A stretch of 64,000 nucleotides of DNA from Diprion similis (lineage: Eukaryota; Arthropoda; Insecta; Hymenoptera; Diprionidae): the NCBI RefSeq assembly GCF_021155765.1, contig NC_060112.1, forward strand, positions 17,360,001 through 17,424,000, given 5' to 3'. The position numbers and the translations under genes were made by a program. Of the stretch, positions 38,001 to 50,389 are shown piece by piece. Under the pieces are notes generated by a model. The model saw only the letters and a list, made by a program, of their open reading frames with translations. It was not told the origin of the DNA and did not search any database. Within the stretch, counting starts at the first letter, position 1. Every line of letters begins with the position of its first letter.

Positions 38001-40651
38001 ATCTATGGAATATAACTGCTCATCCGATGTTATTTTGTTTCTACATTTAGTTGAAAATATAAACATTGTTCCGAAGCATTAAATTGATTTTTTCAGTCCA
38101 TCGGGGAAAAAAACGTAATCACAAAACGTCAATAATATCAATGTATTTTACATTCAACACTTCAATCGCCCATGTTATTATTATCTGAAAATTTTTATAC
38201 TCACAGAGGATTATTTTGTATAATATGAATATATGTTTGGGGTGAACTGGAAAAAATTCCAAAACACTCTACTTATCGAATTTTGCTCTATTTGGTCAGT
38301 ACTATGAAAAAATATTGTAATTCTAATACCCCCCTGTTTTCACAAAACATTCCCCAATTTCCCCTATTATTACCTGACTTGAGCACTGTAAACCTTTCAT
38401 ATACGAATTTGACTCGCTGCTCATGTATAAATTTCTTTTCAAACACAGCTCTCCCGACATCCGAATTCCCAAGTTTGATCTGGTTGATTCAGAGGACTCG
38501 GACAATGAAGTAGAACAACCAACGAAGCGTGTTGCGCTCCATGAGTCAAACATATCTAGGTACCACCAAGAGTTCCATGAACTCGAACTAATCGGCATCG
38601 GGGAGTTTGGTTCTGTATACAAATGTATCAATAGACTAGATGGTTGCATCTATGCAGTAAAGAAGAGTATTAAACCTGTAGCTGGAAGTGTTAACGAAAA
38701 GAATGCTCTGAACGAAGTATACGCGCATGCCGTACTTGGCAAGCATCAGCACGTAGTGCGCTACTATTCTGCATGGGCTGAAGATAACCACATGATTATT
38801 CAAAACGAGTACTGCAACGGCGGGAGTTTGGCTGATGCCATTTCCAACCTTCCGGCAGATAAGAGGCACTTGTCGGAAGCTGAAATGCGCCAACTTTTGT
38901 TGCATGTTGCAGAAGGCCTCAGATATATACATTCTATGCAATTAGTTCACATGGATATCAAGCCTGGAAATATTTTTATTTCAAAAGAAAAAAGGCTACA
39001 TGCCGTTAACTATGATTCTGCTGATGACGGGTTTGATGAGGAAGAGACCGTCGAAGAAGAAATAACTTATAAAATTGGAGATCTGGGTCACGTCACTTCG
39101 ATTAGTAACCCTCAAGTTGAAGAAGGCGACTGCAGATATCTTCCAGCAGAGATTCTTCATGAAGACTTTACTCATTTACCTAAGGCTGATATTTTTGCAT
39201 TGGGTTTAACAGTTTATGAAGCTGGAGGCGGGGGTGCTTTACCTAAAAACGGTCCTGATTGGCATGAAATTAGGAATGGAAACCTCAAGGAGCTACCACA
39301 TTATAGTAGAGATCTTAACGAATTATTAAAGGTAATTAAACATTCTTACTTTTAGATTGAACCGTGTGTAAAATGATTGACTGAATTGCAAATTGGACAT
39401 TTGCAAGACTCCGATATTATGCTCGATTTTCCAATATTTTCTCAAATTATTTTTTTTTTTTTTTGGTAAATATTCATTTATTCATTTATCATTTATCAAT
39501 ACATTTACACTCCACCTTATCTCCTACGTGTAAAATTATAGCGATAAACAATAAACAATAATACTTCAGGTTATGGTGACTTCTTTGTCCCCACCTGCTA
39601 TCACTCAAAGTGGGATCCAGCCCACCTGAGTATAATATCCTGACTACACCTTACCCACTGAGGCACTTTTGTGCCTGAGTGTGGATGTCCGTGACATTTT
39701 TATAACCGTATTTTGGTAGAATTTTCGCGCGAGTAACTTATGCTTTACCTCATACTATGTTCGCTTCCCTATTTCATCTTATCTGATTTCACTTTTCTTG
39801 ATACACTCTTATTTTTATTGTATGTCTTCGAATATCGCACGTATTCTATGTGTGCCCATATCTATAATAGTTTTTTCCACTAATTCTTTATAGCTGTTAT
39901 TGACTGATTGGTATATTGCAACTCTGTCTTCGCAATCCATTGAATTTAATATTTTCGGAGCCAGGTATACGTGGCTCCTCCTCCCGGTTGTCGTTCTAAT
40001 ATTTGGCATTATTACATCCCTCTGGGCTTCTGGTCACAGGTTTCGGGCCCCTGTCACTTGCTCATAGAGTCGCTTTTTCACATAGAAATTTACCACAACC
40101 ATGCAATACATTTGTCTTACATCAAGAGCCCGAGTTTCGTTGCAAGTTACAAAATAGTAGTTGCAAAATTACATTATTTATCATACGCTGTTTTCAATTT
40201 AAAATTTCCTTTCACACTTGTCTGTGAAAATACACCGTTTTCATTTTAATCTGACTGTAGTACATTATTTCATTGTATCAGAGTGAAGATCGTATGTTTT
40301 TGTATACCATAACACTGTATCAATTTTATTCTCTAGTTGATGATTCATCCGAAACCAGAGATGCGGCCATCTGCAGTATCTTTAATTCAAAACAGAGTTT
40401 TGTGCCCATTCGGGAATAAGACCAAGGCTCAATTACGGCGGGAACTAAATGCTGAGAAACTTAAGAATGAAATCCTGATGAAGCAACTTCAAGAAGCTGC
40501 TAAGTGCCTGAAAACTATTGCACCCAATATGGGTGCTATCAATCTCTCTACAAATTTTGGGGGATATAGATTGAGGCCGACAACAACCAGAACCTCTTCA
40601 CGGGCAATTGGCAAAAAGGTTAACCGTAGTAATAGTACGACAAATTTTTGA
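35067..40651 (+). CDS. Wee1: Wee1 protein kinase (inhibitory CDK1 tyrosine kinase), 584 aa
   Basis: Four plus-strand exons: 35067-35298, 37247-37571, 38449-39331 and 40337-40651. The regulatory N-terminus (about residues 1-220) is rich in SP/TP sites such as SIPKTP, LASSPPYKR and DSPATPKTL, expected targets of CDK and Polo kinases. The kinase domain begins near residue 227 with ELIGIGEFGSVYKC; the ATP lysine is K257 in CIYAVKK. The catalytic loop is HMDIKPGNIF (D355, N360). The metal-binding DFG is replaced by DLG in KIGDLGHVTS (D397), the Wee1/Myt1 hallmark. CRYLPAEIL and IHPKPEMRPSA close the domain, and a coiled tail (KTKAQLRRELNAEKLKNEI) follows. Wee1 phosphorylates CDK1 on tyrosine 15 in the nucleus to hold cells in G2. 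The absence of a membrane segment separates it from Myt1. Intron 1 (1948 nt) and intron 3 (1005 nt, with a LINE tail) are long. Confidence 0.95.
39445..40075 (-). mobile_element. 5'-truncated non-LTR retrotransposon (LINE) tail in the last Wee1 intron
   Basis: On the minus strand the frame at 39815-40009 reads RTTTGRRSHVYLAPKILNSM, the kind of C-terminal sequence that follows the reverse transcriptase domain in Jockey/CR1-like elements. It ends at a stop and is followed by about 350 nt of 3' non-coding DNA and a run of A residues (the T-run at 39450-39465 on plus). The 5' limit is uncertain, and the coding part upstream of 40010 is interrupted. The insertion is antisense to Wee1. Assignment rests on remembered family resemblance. 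Confidence 0.6.
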
Positions 40652-40753
40652 TAATTATTCATGAGAGAAAAGTCAATGCAAGCTTAAAGCAGGCATGGCA
40701 TCAAATGGTGCCTCGATATTGTGATATCCAAGTAACTTTAGTAAGTAAGTGAT

Positions 40754-40759
40754 AATAAA
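40754..40759 (+). terminator. Polyadenylation signal of Wee1
   Basis: AATAAA about 100 nt after the Wee1 stop codon at 40649-40651, with further A/T-rich AATAAAAATAA sequence near 40875. The nearest signal is the simplest choice. Confidence 0.5.
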
Positions 40760-42918
40760 ATGAATTTTTAACCCAAGATAATTAGTATGCAGAGTTGAAA
40801 TCATAATGTGCCACTAACTAAGGACGAATATATTGCTTGTCAGAATTAATCACTTCAATGTCAAGGATTTATTTATAATAAAAATAATTTGAACAGGTCA
40901 GACTGTATTTTATATTCTATAATTTTCAACTTTGCACCTTGAACGTTCTCCTCTTGTTGTCGATGTTACCTCCAAGGTCTCAACAAAATACATCCAATTT
41001 GTTCAACTTTATTCTATACATGTATATCAAGTAAAATGGAATAATTTCGTGAAATATATATTTCTTTATTTTTCTCAGCAGGCCGAGGTACAGAGTTAAA
41101 CGAACATTGAATGAATTTATGTCTTTGGCAATGCTGCGTCCTTATATTCCTAACTCCTTTTAACTCGCGACATTTGACTCTGCATACGATGTTGCAACGT
41201 AATAAATATACTCAAAAAACAGTTTGTTGATTGAGTTACCCAGGAACGAGAGTATTTTCTTTTCTAAATTATTTTGTCAATTTTTTTTTATAAGTGCACT
41301 TTTCAGCATGCGTTGAATATCGTATCATAAATATACATATATATATATAGAAATATATAAATATTATATGAAGTAAATAATACGTTAATGTAATTAGGAG
41401 GCAGAATATTTTTTCCCATTTTCTAGTTAAGTTTGGAATGGTGAATGCGAAGTTTACGCTTTCTGCTTATTTATAATGTAAGTCATTTTTTCAGAGAAAA
41501 GTAATCCAGTTAAATTGTCCAGTAACAGTTTTATCCCAGTTTTGAATTACCTGGGAAAAACGGAAATTTATACAACGTATCTAGACAATGAATTGTAGCT
41601 GTATACGTTTTTATAATTCTGAATCTGTCTGGTTGCAAGAATTAATATCATTACCCATGTTTTGACTAATAACGGTTCATTCCTTGCAGGGTTTTCATGC
41701 AGTTCTCATTTGAGCTTAAACAATAACTCATGAAATATTCATGGCAATTATGCAGCTAGAATACTTTCCCAGTTTCCCAGGTGCCTATGTCTATGTATTT
41801 ATATCTACAGCACACAGAGCAGCTGCTGTACATCGTTCATTTATATTTCAATTGAACTATATAAAATTCATCTCGATGTTTTTTTCTCTAATATTGTTAT
41901 TATTAAAAGTGAACAAAAATTCTCGTAGTTTTCAGTGAATTCATCAACTTGAAATGCATTTGTTAAGATTATGCGAAATTGTGTTCTAGTTATCAGATAT
42001 AATGCATGACACTTTTTTTTCTTGTTAAATCTGAAAATTTGTCTAGATAAAATTAATTTCAATATTGCAAATTTTCAGAAATCGACAGTTATTTTCATAA
42101 GTCACGAAAGTATCAGTAAGCCTGTGACAAAGCGAATTAACCAGATTAAAAGTTTGTTGTTTTTCAGAACACACTACACTAGTGCTATACCATTGTGACA
42201 TCGTTTTTATATTGTAGTTACTTGTACCATTTTTTAGATAATTGTTAAGCAGTGTGACCAGAGGTACAGTATCGTTAGAACATTGGAATCATTTTTACTG
42301 TACCCAACAGATTGGTATATGTGATGAAAGGTTTCTCACATTAGTCTGTGATTTTACTTTAAATAGTAAAAACGAACTCGAAGTGTGTTTTACAATCGTT
42401 ATTTTTTAATTGTATTTTGCTCATATGAGCGCGCCCTGTTTTGTAAGCTATATACTAAATGCGTAACGTAGTTAGTATTTGTAGACTATCATTATTATCA
42501 TTATTACTTTAATTATATTATACCGTGAATCGATGTATCTAGTGATAGAATTTTATAATTTCTAGTGTTTACAATGTAAGTCGGAATAATAAGCGATTGT
42601 TGCATGTAATTTTAGCTTAATAATATGTTATAATTAACCATGTATGATAGATAATTAAGATAAAAAGTTACATTTAATAATAATAATTGATAAAAACTAA
42701 GATAGTTGAATCTTACATCAGTAATAATTACATGCTAAAAATCAATTGACTGACAATTTACATACATTTAAGATTAATTTAGTGATATGTATTGTCCTAA
42801 CATAATTTAAATTTTATTTATCATAATAATCATCTACACATGTTATAACACCTAAATACTTTTGACATCGCATCAATGTTTCTATGTAATTTCAAAATAT
42901 ATTGTAAGAAAAACCACT
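40760..42918. other. AT-rich spacer downstream of Wee1
   Basis: About 2.1 kb of very AT-rich DNA, with a TATATA run at 41334-41350 and many short direct AT repeats near 42440-42700. Open frames such as 41741-41938 look non-coding. Confidence 0.5.
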
Positions 42919-42939
42919 GTATGTACAGTTAGTTCATCA

Positions 42940-43099
42940 ATGCCTTCCCCTTCCGGCTACCTTATTTTCAAAGTGCGAGTTCGATTTTACACAAAGTATG
43001 TGACATATGTGACAATGACTTCCATTTCACAATTTTTATAAAATCGAACTCGCATTTTGTTCCGGACCGAAAACAAGGCAGTTGGGAAGGGAAGACATT
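42940..43099. mobile_element. Palindromic MITE, about 160 bp, followed by a half copy at 43190-43290
   Basis: The left arm starts AATGCCTTCCCCTTCCGGCT and contains GCGAGTTCGATTTTA. The right arm carries TAAAATCGAACTCGCATTTT and ends GGGAAGGGAAGACATT, the inverted counterpart. About 110 bp further on (43209-43290) the left arm recurs in the same orientation: TACCTTAATCTTCCGGCTAA and later GCGAGTTCGAATTTG, again preceded by GTATGTACAGT as in the first unit. No coding capacity. Confidence 0.75.
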
Positions 43100-43435
43100 A
43101 GAAGAAAAAAAATATGACACATGGAGTTTTTTTTCTACTTACTGGTCCCTGATTTTCTATTTTATGATAAAAGCGGAACTATAATCTATAGTATGTACAG
43201 TAATATTCATTAATACCTTAATCTTCCGGCTAACTTACTTTCGGTCGAAAATAAAATGCGAGTTCGAATTTGTACGAATTTTGTGACAATGATTGGTCTA
43301 TACAGCTGACGTGAGAGCAAAGCTACTCCTTGGAGCAGAGCGATCATTGAAATATAGTTCTACATATATGTGAGTGAGAGAGATGAAACTCAAGCCTGTA
43401 TGCTAGCAAAAAGTAGGCTCGTTTTTGGCGCAAAT

Positions 43436-43759
43436 TTAATAGTACGACTTCTTCCACCCGCTACGTTTATGTTCTTCGATCGTTCGAAATATGTGAACCA
43501 GGCAGCTGCCAACACTCAATAAACTATGTATGTACCGCAAGGTCAGAGAGAGTGTCGTAAAACACGTCCGTGATCGTAGGCCAAGCATGCTCTCTCTAAT
43601 GAGAGCTTTACTTTGGATATTTAGGACTCTACTCTTTGTAACAGAAGGTCGAATTGGTTTGGCGTAAGTGAACGGCGTAAGTCTATGATGATTAAAGAAT
43701 AATTCAGGATCGTCCCGGAGTTCATAGATAAGGAAATTATAATCAGAAGTTGAAGACAC
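43436..43759 (-). pseudogene. Remnant of a PIF/Harbinger (HARBI1-like) transposase N-terminus
   Basis: The minus-strand frame contains YELRDDPELFFNHHRLTP near its start and LSLTLRYIHSLLSVGS later. These match in order the N-terminal motifs of HARBI1-like transposases as I remember them (DDPELFFNYHRMTP and LALTLRYLATGDS). The DDE catalytic core is absent, and the frame ends soon after the second motif, so this is a fragment. No terminal repeats or 3-bp target duplication could be fixed. It may have mobilised the palindromic elements just upstream, but their ends are not visibly shared. Confidence 0.6.
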
Positions 43760-44558
43760 GTTACTTAACTTCTTACTCTCGCTGAAATTAATTTTTGTAT
43801 GTTTGATGAAAATCTGTAAAATTTCGTAAACTCAAATACGTAAATAACATCAGGTTTGAAAAATAAATTTATATCGGCGGGTGCGTGCGCGCATTATGTG
43901 CGCTGCACAACGCATGGGGTGCGTTACGATACTCGTGTAGCTCTGTCTCTGTCCTAGGGAGTTCTTACTGCTGTCAGCTAATTTCGGAACGTACCCATGG
44001 AAAACCGTGGCGCGTTGCCACGCGACAACGTGTAATGGAAACGTCGTTGGGAACACTACCCACGCCGTCAACTTCGCGAAAACTACAGCCGAAGTGATGT
44101 GAGAGCGAGATATATGTCGGTATACTCTGTTTCTCTCAATCTGCATTTGATTGGCTGAAAGGATACGCATCAGCCGTTCAGGTGTAGAGCGAGAGAGACG
44201 GAATGACTCGGCTTATACCTCTTTCTCTCTCACCCTCTCCCGCACCTTCTGTACACACGAAGCTACATCCAGTAGTATATGTTCTTAGGTGTAAAATTGC
44301 ACCTCAAGAGAGTTATGAGAAAACATAAGTCTATGGAGAAAACCTAACAGGCAGCGAACGAGTTTCAACCATTAGCGACATCTGTTAATTTTTACATGAG
44401 AGGTCGGCCATCTGTGTCAACGTTTATGTGTAGTGTAGCAAGATTTCATAATGGCGACCGTCTCTACTCAAGAGAGCACGCATTCCCGCCGAGCAATCGA
44501 GTAATTTTGGTGGTTTTTTCGTAATTTCTATGTGGTTAACGTCACGCATCTAACGATA
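43760..44558. other. Spacer and promoter region upstream of swm
   Basis: Contains GAGAGAG/CTCTCTC-rich stretches near 44185-44240 and a GC-richer part near 43870-44060 that may be the 5' side of the Harbinger remnant. The swm leader probably lies within the last 150 bases (AAGATTTCATAATGGCGACC at about 44440). A short ATGGCGACC frame there does not join the main frame visibly. Confidence 0.45.
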
Positions 44559-47500
44559 ATGATCATAGAGAACCCTGATCAGTTTAAGGCGTGGCTCACT
44601 GCTGTCCTGGAGCCGCTGTAAGTAGGCCAGCTTGTCTCATTGTAGATTTATGTGTGTGTGAATCTGATATCGTCAATGAGTGTACATGTGGTATACTACC
44701 GTACCTGTATGAGGGGTGATAATTACATGTGTTGTGTCCAGCGCTTCCATCTGACCCCCGAGACCCCCCAGTGCGACTGCAATTTTGCTTTTTAATAACC
44801 CTTTAAAATATCAAGAAACTTCTGTGATTGAGTATGGTATCGGTTACTCCAATCAAAATTGCACACTTCTCTCATCTCTTATCAATTTTTCACACATTAC
44901 TTCGCTGAGTTTACTTCTCACTTTGCAAAATTCCTACCAAAGTTTTCACTTGTACTAACTGTGTGCGAAATTTTATGAAATTCAATCTATATCAATTTGG
45001 TACCTACTTTATGGTGCTATAATTGTGAAGAAGCCACAGTAGTGTACTTTTTGTTGAAACCTTAATTTTATCGTTTTTCACACCTAAGTATAAAATGGAC
45101 ATTTTGTCCAACCTTACGTTTGGCTAACCCAAGTTAGTTGTTTTATTGTTTCTGTGAAAAAGGTTGTGACACATAATCATTCAACCTGGCGATCCATATC
45201 ATGATTAAGCTAAATAGATCACCTGTAAACCGTACCGTGAGGTGTGATTTTGATGAAAATTTACAGTAACACTAATATTTCAATATCCTGCAATATATGT
45301 CCTCTATTATGACAAAATTTGATCCTTAATGGATATACGTGATAACACATTTTGGCATTTCAAAAGCATTAGTACAAAGTAGCATGGAACACGTTGATTT
45401 TAATTTTTTACTCGTAAGAAAATCCACCTCTGTGACCAATATGACAATCGACGATATTGCAAATTAATGATGGTCGTATTAACAAACCTTTAAGCAATGA
45501 AAGATTTGGATAAAAGACATAATGTCAACTATAAAAATTAGAAGCCATATATTTACATATTTTTATCAACACCTATCTTAGGATAGAGATGATTATTTCA
45601 TATTGTATTTCAAACTGAAAATTTGACGTTCTTATAATTGCATAGTGTATGAAAGTTAATGCTACTTCAGATAGACACAAGCATTTGGGATTTTATGAAA
45701 ATTAGATGTATCGTTCAATGTATGTATGGTCTTTGTATAGATGCGATGCAGATCCTGCTGCCCTGGCGAAGTATGTCTATGCTCTAGTCAAGAAGGACAA
45801 AACGTTGGAAGAGTTGCGTGGTGGCATGGTTGAACAGCTGGATGTATTTTTACAACAAGGTATATTTACATTCTTTTTTTCCCTTTTTTGAGCTAATTTC
45901 ATGGTTCATGTGTGTGATTCAATACAAATTGAAAAAAAAAAATTTCTACCTGCACTGAGTTAGTTTATTTAACAAAGATTTCCTTTATTACCGCAGCTAT
46001 TTTACAACTCATGAAATTTAATATGCCCGGTGTGTTTTGCCCCACAGAAACAAAAAATTTCGTCGAACTTTTATTCAAAACGTTGGAGACGCAAGAGTAC
46101 GTATTACCTCCCCCAAAAGGAGCACCTGAGGGTGGTGGAACGCCACCTAGTATAAACCCACCACCCCCTGTTGAAAAGCAAGTTGAGATTATTATTCCCC
46201 CTCCTCCACCTGCTGGCAGCCCTCCTCAACCAGCCCAAGTGAATGGAGCTACACCTGCAATAGTGATTAAAAGAGAAACTAGAAAATCTGACTCTGAGAA
46301 AGATGTACAAGAGAAAGAGAAGCGATCGCGAAGCAGGTATGGTTCACAGTTGTGCATTTGTCTTTATTTTTTATTATAAGAATATACTCGCACAACTTTT
46401 GTGATGAAACTATTACATTGCTTTACTTTTCTTCCGCAAAGAAGCGGCAGGATGAGATCAAGAACAAGATCGCGGTCACGTTCCTGGGAACGAGACCGAA
46501 GGAGATCTAGAAGCCGAGAACACATTCGCCGAGACAGAGAGCGTGACAGAAGCCGTCCGTGGAGAAACAAATCACCACCGCCTAACACAAGGAGACACGA
46601 TAGAAGGTAAATACATTATTTATTTATGGAAATAATGGAAACATTCTTACTCATTTGTCAACTAATGAAATAATAATTCAATGTAATATCTTCAAAATAC
46701 CAATTGTAGGCGCACAAGAAGCCGCAGTACATCACCATTGCGTTCCCGTATTCGCGATGGCCCTGATACTCGTGATCATAGAGCTCGTTTCCGAAACAGA
46801 TCTCCTACACCTCTCAGATCTCGATCAAGATCACGGTCTACGGATCGTAAGAAAGTCGATAGATCTGAAAGAAATGAAACTGGGCGAGTAGAGAGAGGGG
46901 ATGGAAGTCCTGGTGGTGGAACCCCGACACAAGACAGTAATCACGGAGATGTAGACATGAGACTTTCTACCACCAGTCAATCTATCCAAAGTGTTGTAGC
47001 TGTAGGTGCTAATCCACCAAATAGTCAGTCTGGTACTCTTCAACCCAAAAGACGGTGTAGAGATTTCGATGGTATGTTTAACCTTCTATGTTTTCTCAGG
47101 CAAACAATTCTTGATGCTTAATAACTCATAAATCCTAACAACGTTTATTCCAGAGAAGGGTTACTGCATGAGAGGAGATCTATGTCCGTATGATCATGGC
47201 ACTGACCCGGTAGTGTTGGAGGACGTTGCTTTGAGTCGTGTATTAAATTTTGGGCCTCACGGACCTCAAGCCCCAGGCACGGTACCTGTTTCCTCTATAC
47301 CTGAACCTCCTCCAGGACCAAATGGCAATGCTCCACCTCCTCACTTACCGCTTGCCAGTCTACCACCACCACACCTTCGAAATCAGCATCATTCAAATAT
47401 GGGTAATTATTGAGTAGACTTATTATTGTCCTCTGCTCCCCACCCTAAAGACAGAAGCATGTTTGATAATATGGAAGACTTTATAGCATCCAGCAGGGTT

Positions 47501-49748
47501 ATAACATCAAAGTTAAACTGTTATGAAAATGAGTTTTGGAAATAAAATCTATGGACACCCCGATAACAAACGCGAGATACGTCAGAGGTTTTGTTATAAA
47601 GACATATGCAATAAATGAGTTATGATAGTTGCATTTGCAGAATATAATCCAGATGCTCCAAGTATGGAACCCCGCATGCCATGGGGTCGACATCCTCCAC
47701 CGGGTCCAGGTATATATGGCCGTGGACAGCGTGAACTTATCAGTGTACCTGTCATACCGCATTCAAATCCGAGTGAGATGCCACATGCACCAAATAATCC
47801 ATTAAAGCGTAAGCAGGCGTTTGACTTCAATCGTCTTGGGCCAAAACAACGAGTTGTACATAATCCAGCTAATTGTTCTCTTGAATTGAAGAAAGTTCCG
47901 CGCAGTTTGAATAACATAACTCAGTTGAATAATCATTTCTCGCGTTTTGGAAAAATTGTTAATATACAAGTGAATTTTGGTGGTGACCCTGAGGCGGCAT
48001 TAGTCACCTTCCAGATACCATCGGAGGCAAAAGCTGCCTATCGAAGTACAGAAGCCGTTTTGAACAATAGATTTATCAAGGTTTTTTGGCACAACAATGT
48101 TAACAATAATTCAACTAGTGGGGCCATTGAGAACGTACCTCCAGGTGAGAAAAACGGTAAATAGTTCTTCATTTACTATCATAGTATTTTTCGTTCAAAT
48201 TATTTTTGTGATTTGTTTCTCAAAATCTCAGTCATTTTTTTTTTCTTTGACCTCATTTCGTAAACTTGGTGCGAAAAAAAAATAATTTGATCCTATAAAA
48301 ACAGTCTAGGTATAACCATTTTAAATTATTCTTTTTTTTAATTGGAGCAGGTAGTCGTCCATCCGTCAAAGAAAGGCTAGGCGCTACAATTAACCAACCG
48401 ATAAAAACTGAAGAAAATGAATATGTTCCCACTCGTCGCTCAACAGAAGAGCCAGTGACCCCAACTGTGATACCTGTGTCACCAAAAGCACCTCCCATAC
48501 CGTCTAGAGAAGACAAGGTATTGGCTATAAAAAAATCTCAAGAAATGTTAGCTGCCAAGGAAACGTTAAAAAAAAAACAGGAGGAAAAACGGAAGGAAGC
48601 TATAAAACTGACTGCAGATCTGCGCAAGAGGAAGCAGGAATTACTTGATAAACAACTTGTTGAAATTCGATCTCTAATAGAACGTGCTGAGAAGAATCCA
48701 GATCAAAAAGACGCAATTATGATAACAATTAAAACTATGCAGCAATCTATTGACAGCTTGCGGAAAGATCTAGCCACCAATGGTCAAGTGGGAGCGAACA
48801 AGTCTCAAGTTAAAACTAGGGAACAAACTCAAAAAGAAATATTAGACGCTGAATTAGATCTAATGACTGCTCAACAAGAGGGTCAGGATCCAGGTGAATT
48901 ACAAAAGAGATTAAATGAGTTGAAAGCACAGGCAGCAGCGTTAGGGTTAAATGCAGGACTTGGTGTAGGAAGAGGCGCTAGGCCAGCAAAGGTGACGCGA
49001 GGAAGTCACGTGTTATCTTATCGAGGGAGAGGACGAGGTAGTTTTGCTCATGTTTCTGTTGACCATCGACCAACAAGCCTTCTCATTTCTGGATACGAGA
49101 GTGAGGAAAAGGAGGAAGTTTTAGCACATTTTCAAGTGAGTGAAATCTGATCTGCATGAAAGGCAAAACTATCGTTCTAAGATCAATTTAATATTTGTTG
49201 GATGGTCTTTGGTTTTTATGAAATTGAAGCACGATTTGTAGCTTATGTAGTCCGAATGACGTAAAATAAATGTATTTATCATCTTGTTTCAGCAATATGG
49301 TGAAATAGTTAATCAAATGGTGGATGATGCTACTCCTTCCATTGTCATCAATTTCAAATCAAGAAAAGAGGCAGAGGTAGCACTGGTAAAGGGACGCACG
49401 TTTCAGGACAGATTATTGTCTGTGACCTGGGTAACCGGACACCATCTACATCGCGGAGGTGGAGGAAATGCCAATAGCAATATACCCCAACCAGCTCGTT
49501 CGGAACAAGCCCCAGCAACAGCGGATGAGGAGCTTGAATTAGAAGTGCGTACTTTGTCGAATCTGAACATTTCTGATGATAACGTAAGGCTATTGTCAAG
49601 TTTTAGTTAAATTTTTCTACAATCTGAATCAATGCTTTTGAAACTTGAGTAAGGATTCGGGTTTTAGGGAGCTGCAGAAGCTTTACTTCTAGAGGAAAAT
49701 GAAGAGGAGGAGGACGAGGATGGAGAGCCTCGCAGTTGGAGGCGATAG
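44559..49748 (+). CDS. swm: RBM26/RBM27 homologue (Drosophila swm), CCCH zinc-finger and two-RRM RNA-binding protein, 967 aa
   Basis: Ten plus-strand exons: 44559-44617, 45741-45859, 46048-46336, 46442-46606, 46710-47071, 47154-47402, 47641-48144, 48351-49135, 49293-49583 and 49668-49748. Residues 1-80 form the PWI-like helical domain (MIIENPDQFKAWLTAVLEPL, CDADPAALAKYVYALVKKDK). Next come a proline-rich segment and an Arg/Ser-rich region, then a CCCH zinc finger near residue 327-350 with spacing C-x8-C-x5-C-x3-H (CMRGDLCPYDH), and RRM1 (about 493-567, ELKKVPRSLNNITQLNNHFS). A long coiled coil (KKQEEKRKEAIKLTADLRKR), RRM2 (about 822-890) and an acidic C-terminus ending RSWRR complete it. RBM26/27 act with the nuclear exosome-targeting (PAXT-type) machinery on polyadenylated RNA; the fly gene limits Hedgehog signalling and cell-cycle entry. 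Exon 7 has two usable donors. Confidence 0.93.
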
Positions 49749-50059
49749 CAGCGTCGATGTCCTCTGTGACGCGATGTCCATACTAGCTATAGTCACAGTG
49801 GAGCTATATGGAGGAATCAGTGTCGTTTACCACTCGCGCGATCCCTGCACTGAGAATTTTGATGTAATCGATGACTTGGTTTTGGATGAACAAAATATCA
49901 GGCTCCAGACATTATTGAGTGTTATACTATTTGTTATATTAAATATGCTGTGTGCACCATTACAGTACTAATGATGACTGTATCGCAGGCGTACCCAAAT
50001 AGACTACCACTACACGAGTTTTGAGAAAAAAACTAACCAAATTATCCCATTATTTGTAG

Positions 50060-50065
50060 AATAAA
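50060..50065 (+). terminator. Polyadenylation signal of swm
   Basis: AATAAA about 310 nt after the swm stop codon. It is the first canonical signal downstream. Confidence 0.5.
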
Positions 50066-50389
50066 ATCGCTATGTTTTGTATGGGAAACTCTAAATGGTG
50101 TTATAATTTCATATAATTTCTTCGCTTTAACCTCCCCATTAATAACTATGGGGCTTTGAGTTGTGATCAAGAGGACAAGTCACTGCGTACTTAGATCTTT
50201 CATCTGTGCTCATCGTCATAAAGTTATCAATTAGAGCTTTAATAATATTTGTTCAATCTATATTTCATGGTTGACTTCATGATGTGGTCTGTGTTTATTC
50301 GTGATGAATTATTCCCGAGATGTTAAATTCCTAGTACAGTAGTTAAGGTAAGATACCGATTAAAGGTGAGCATATCGTAAATGTTAGGT

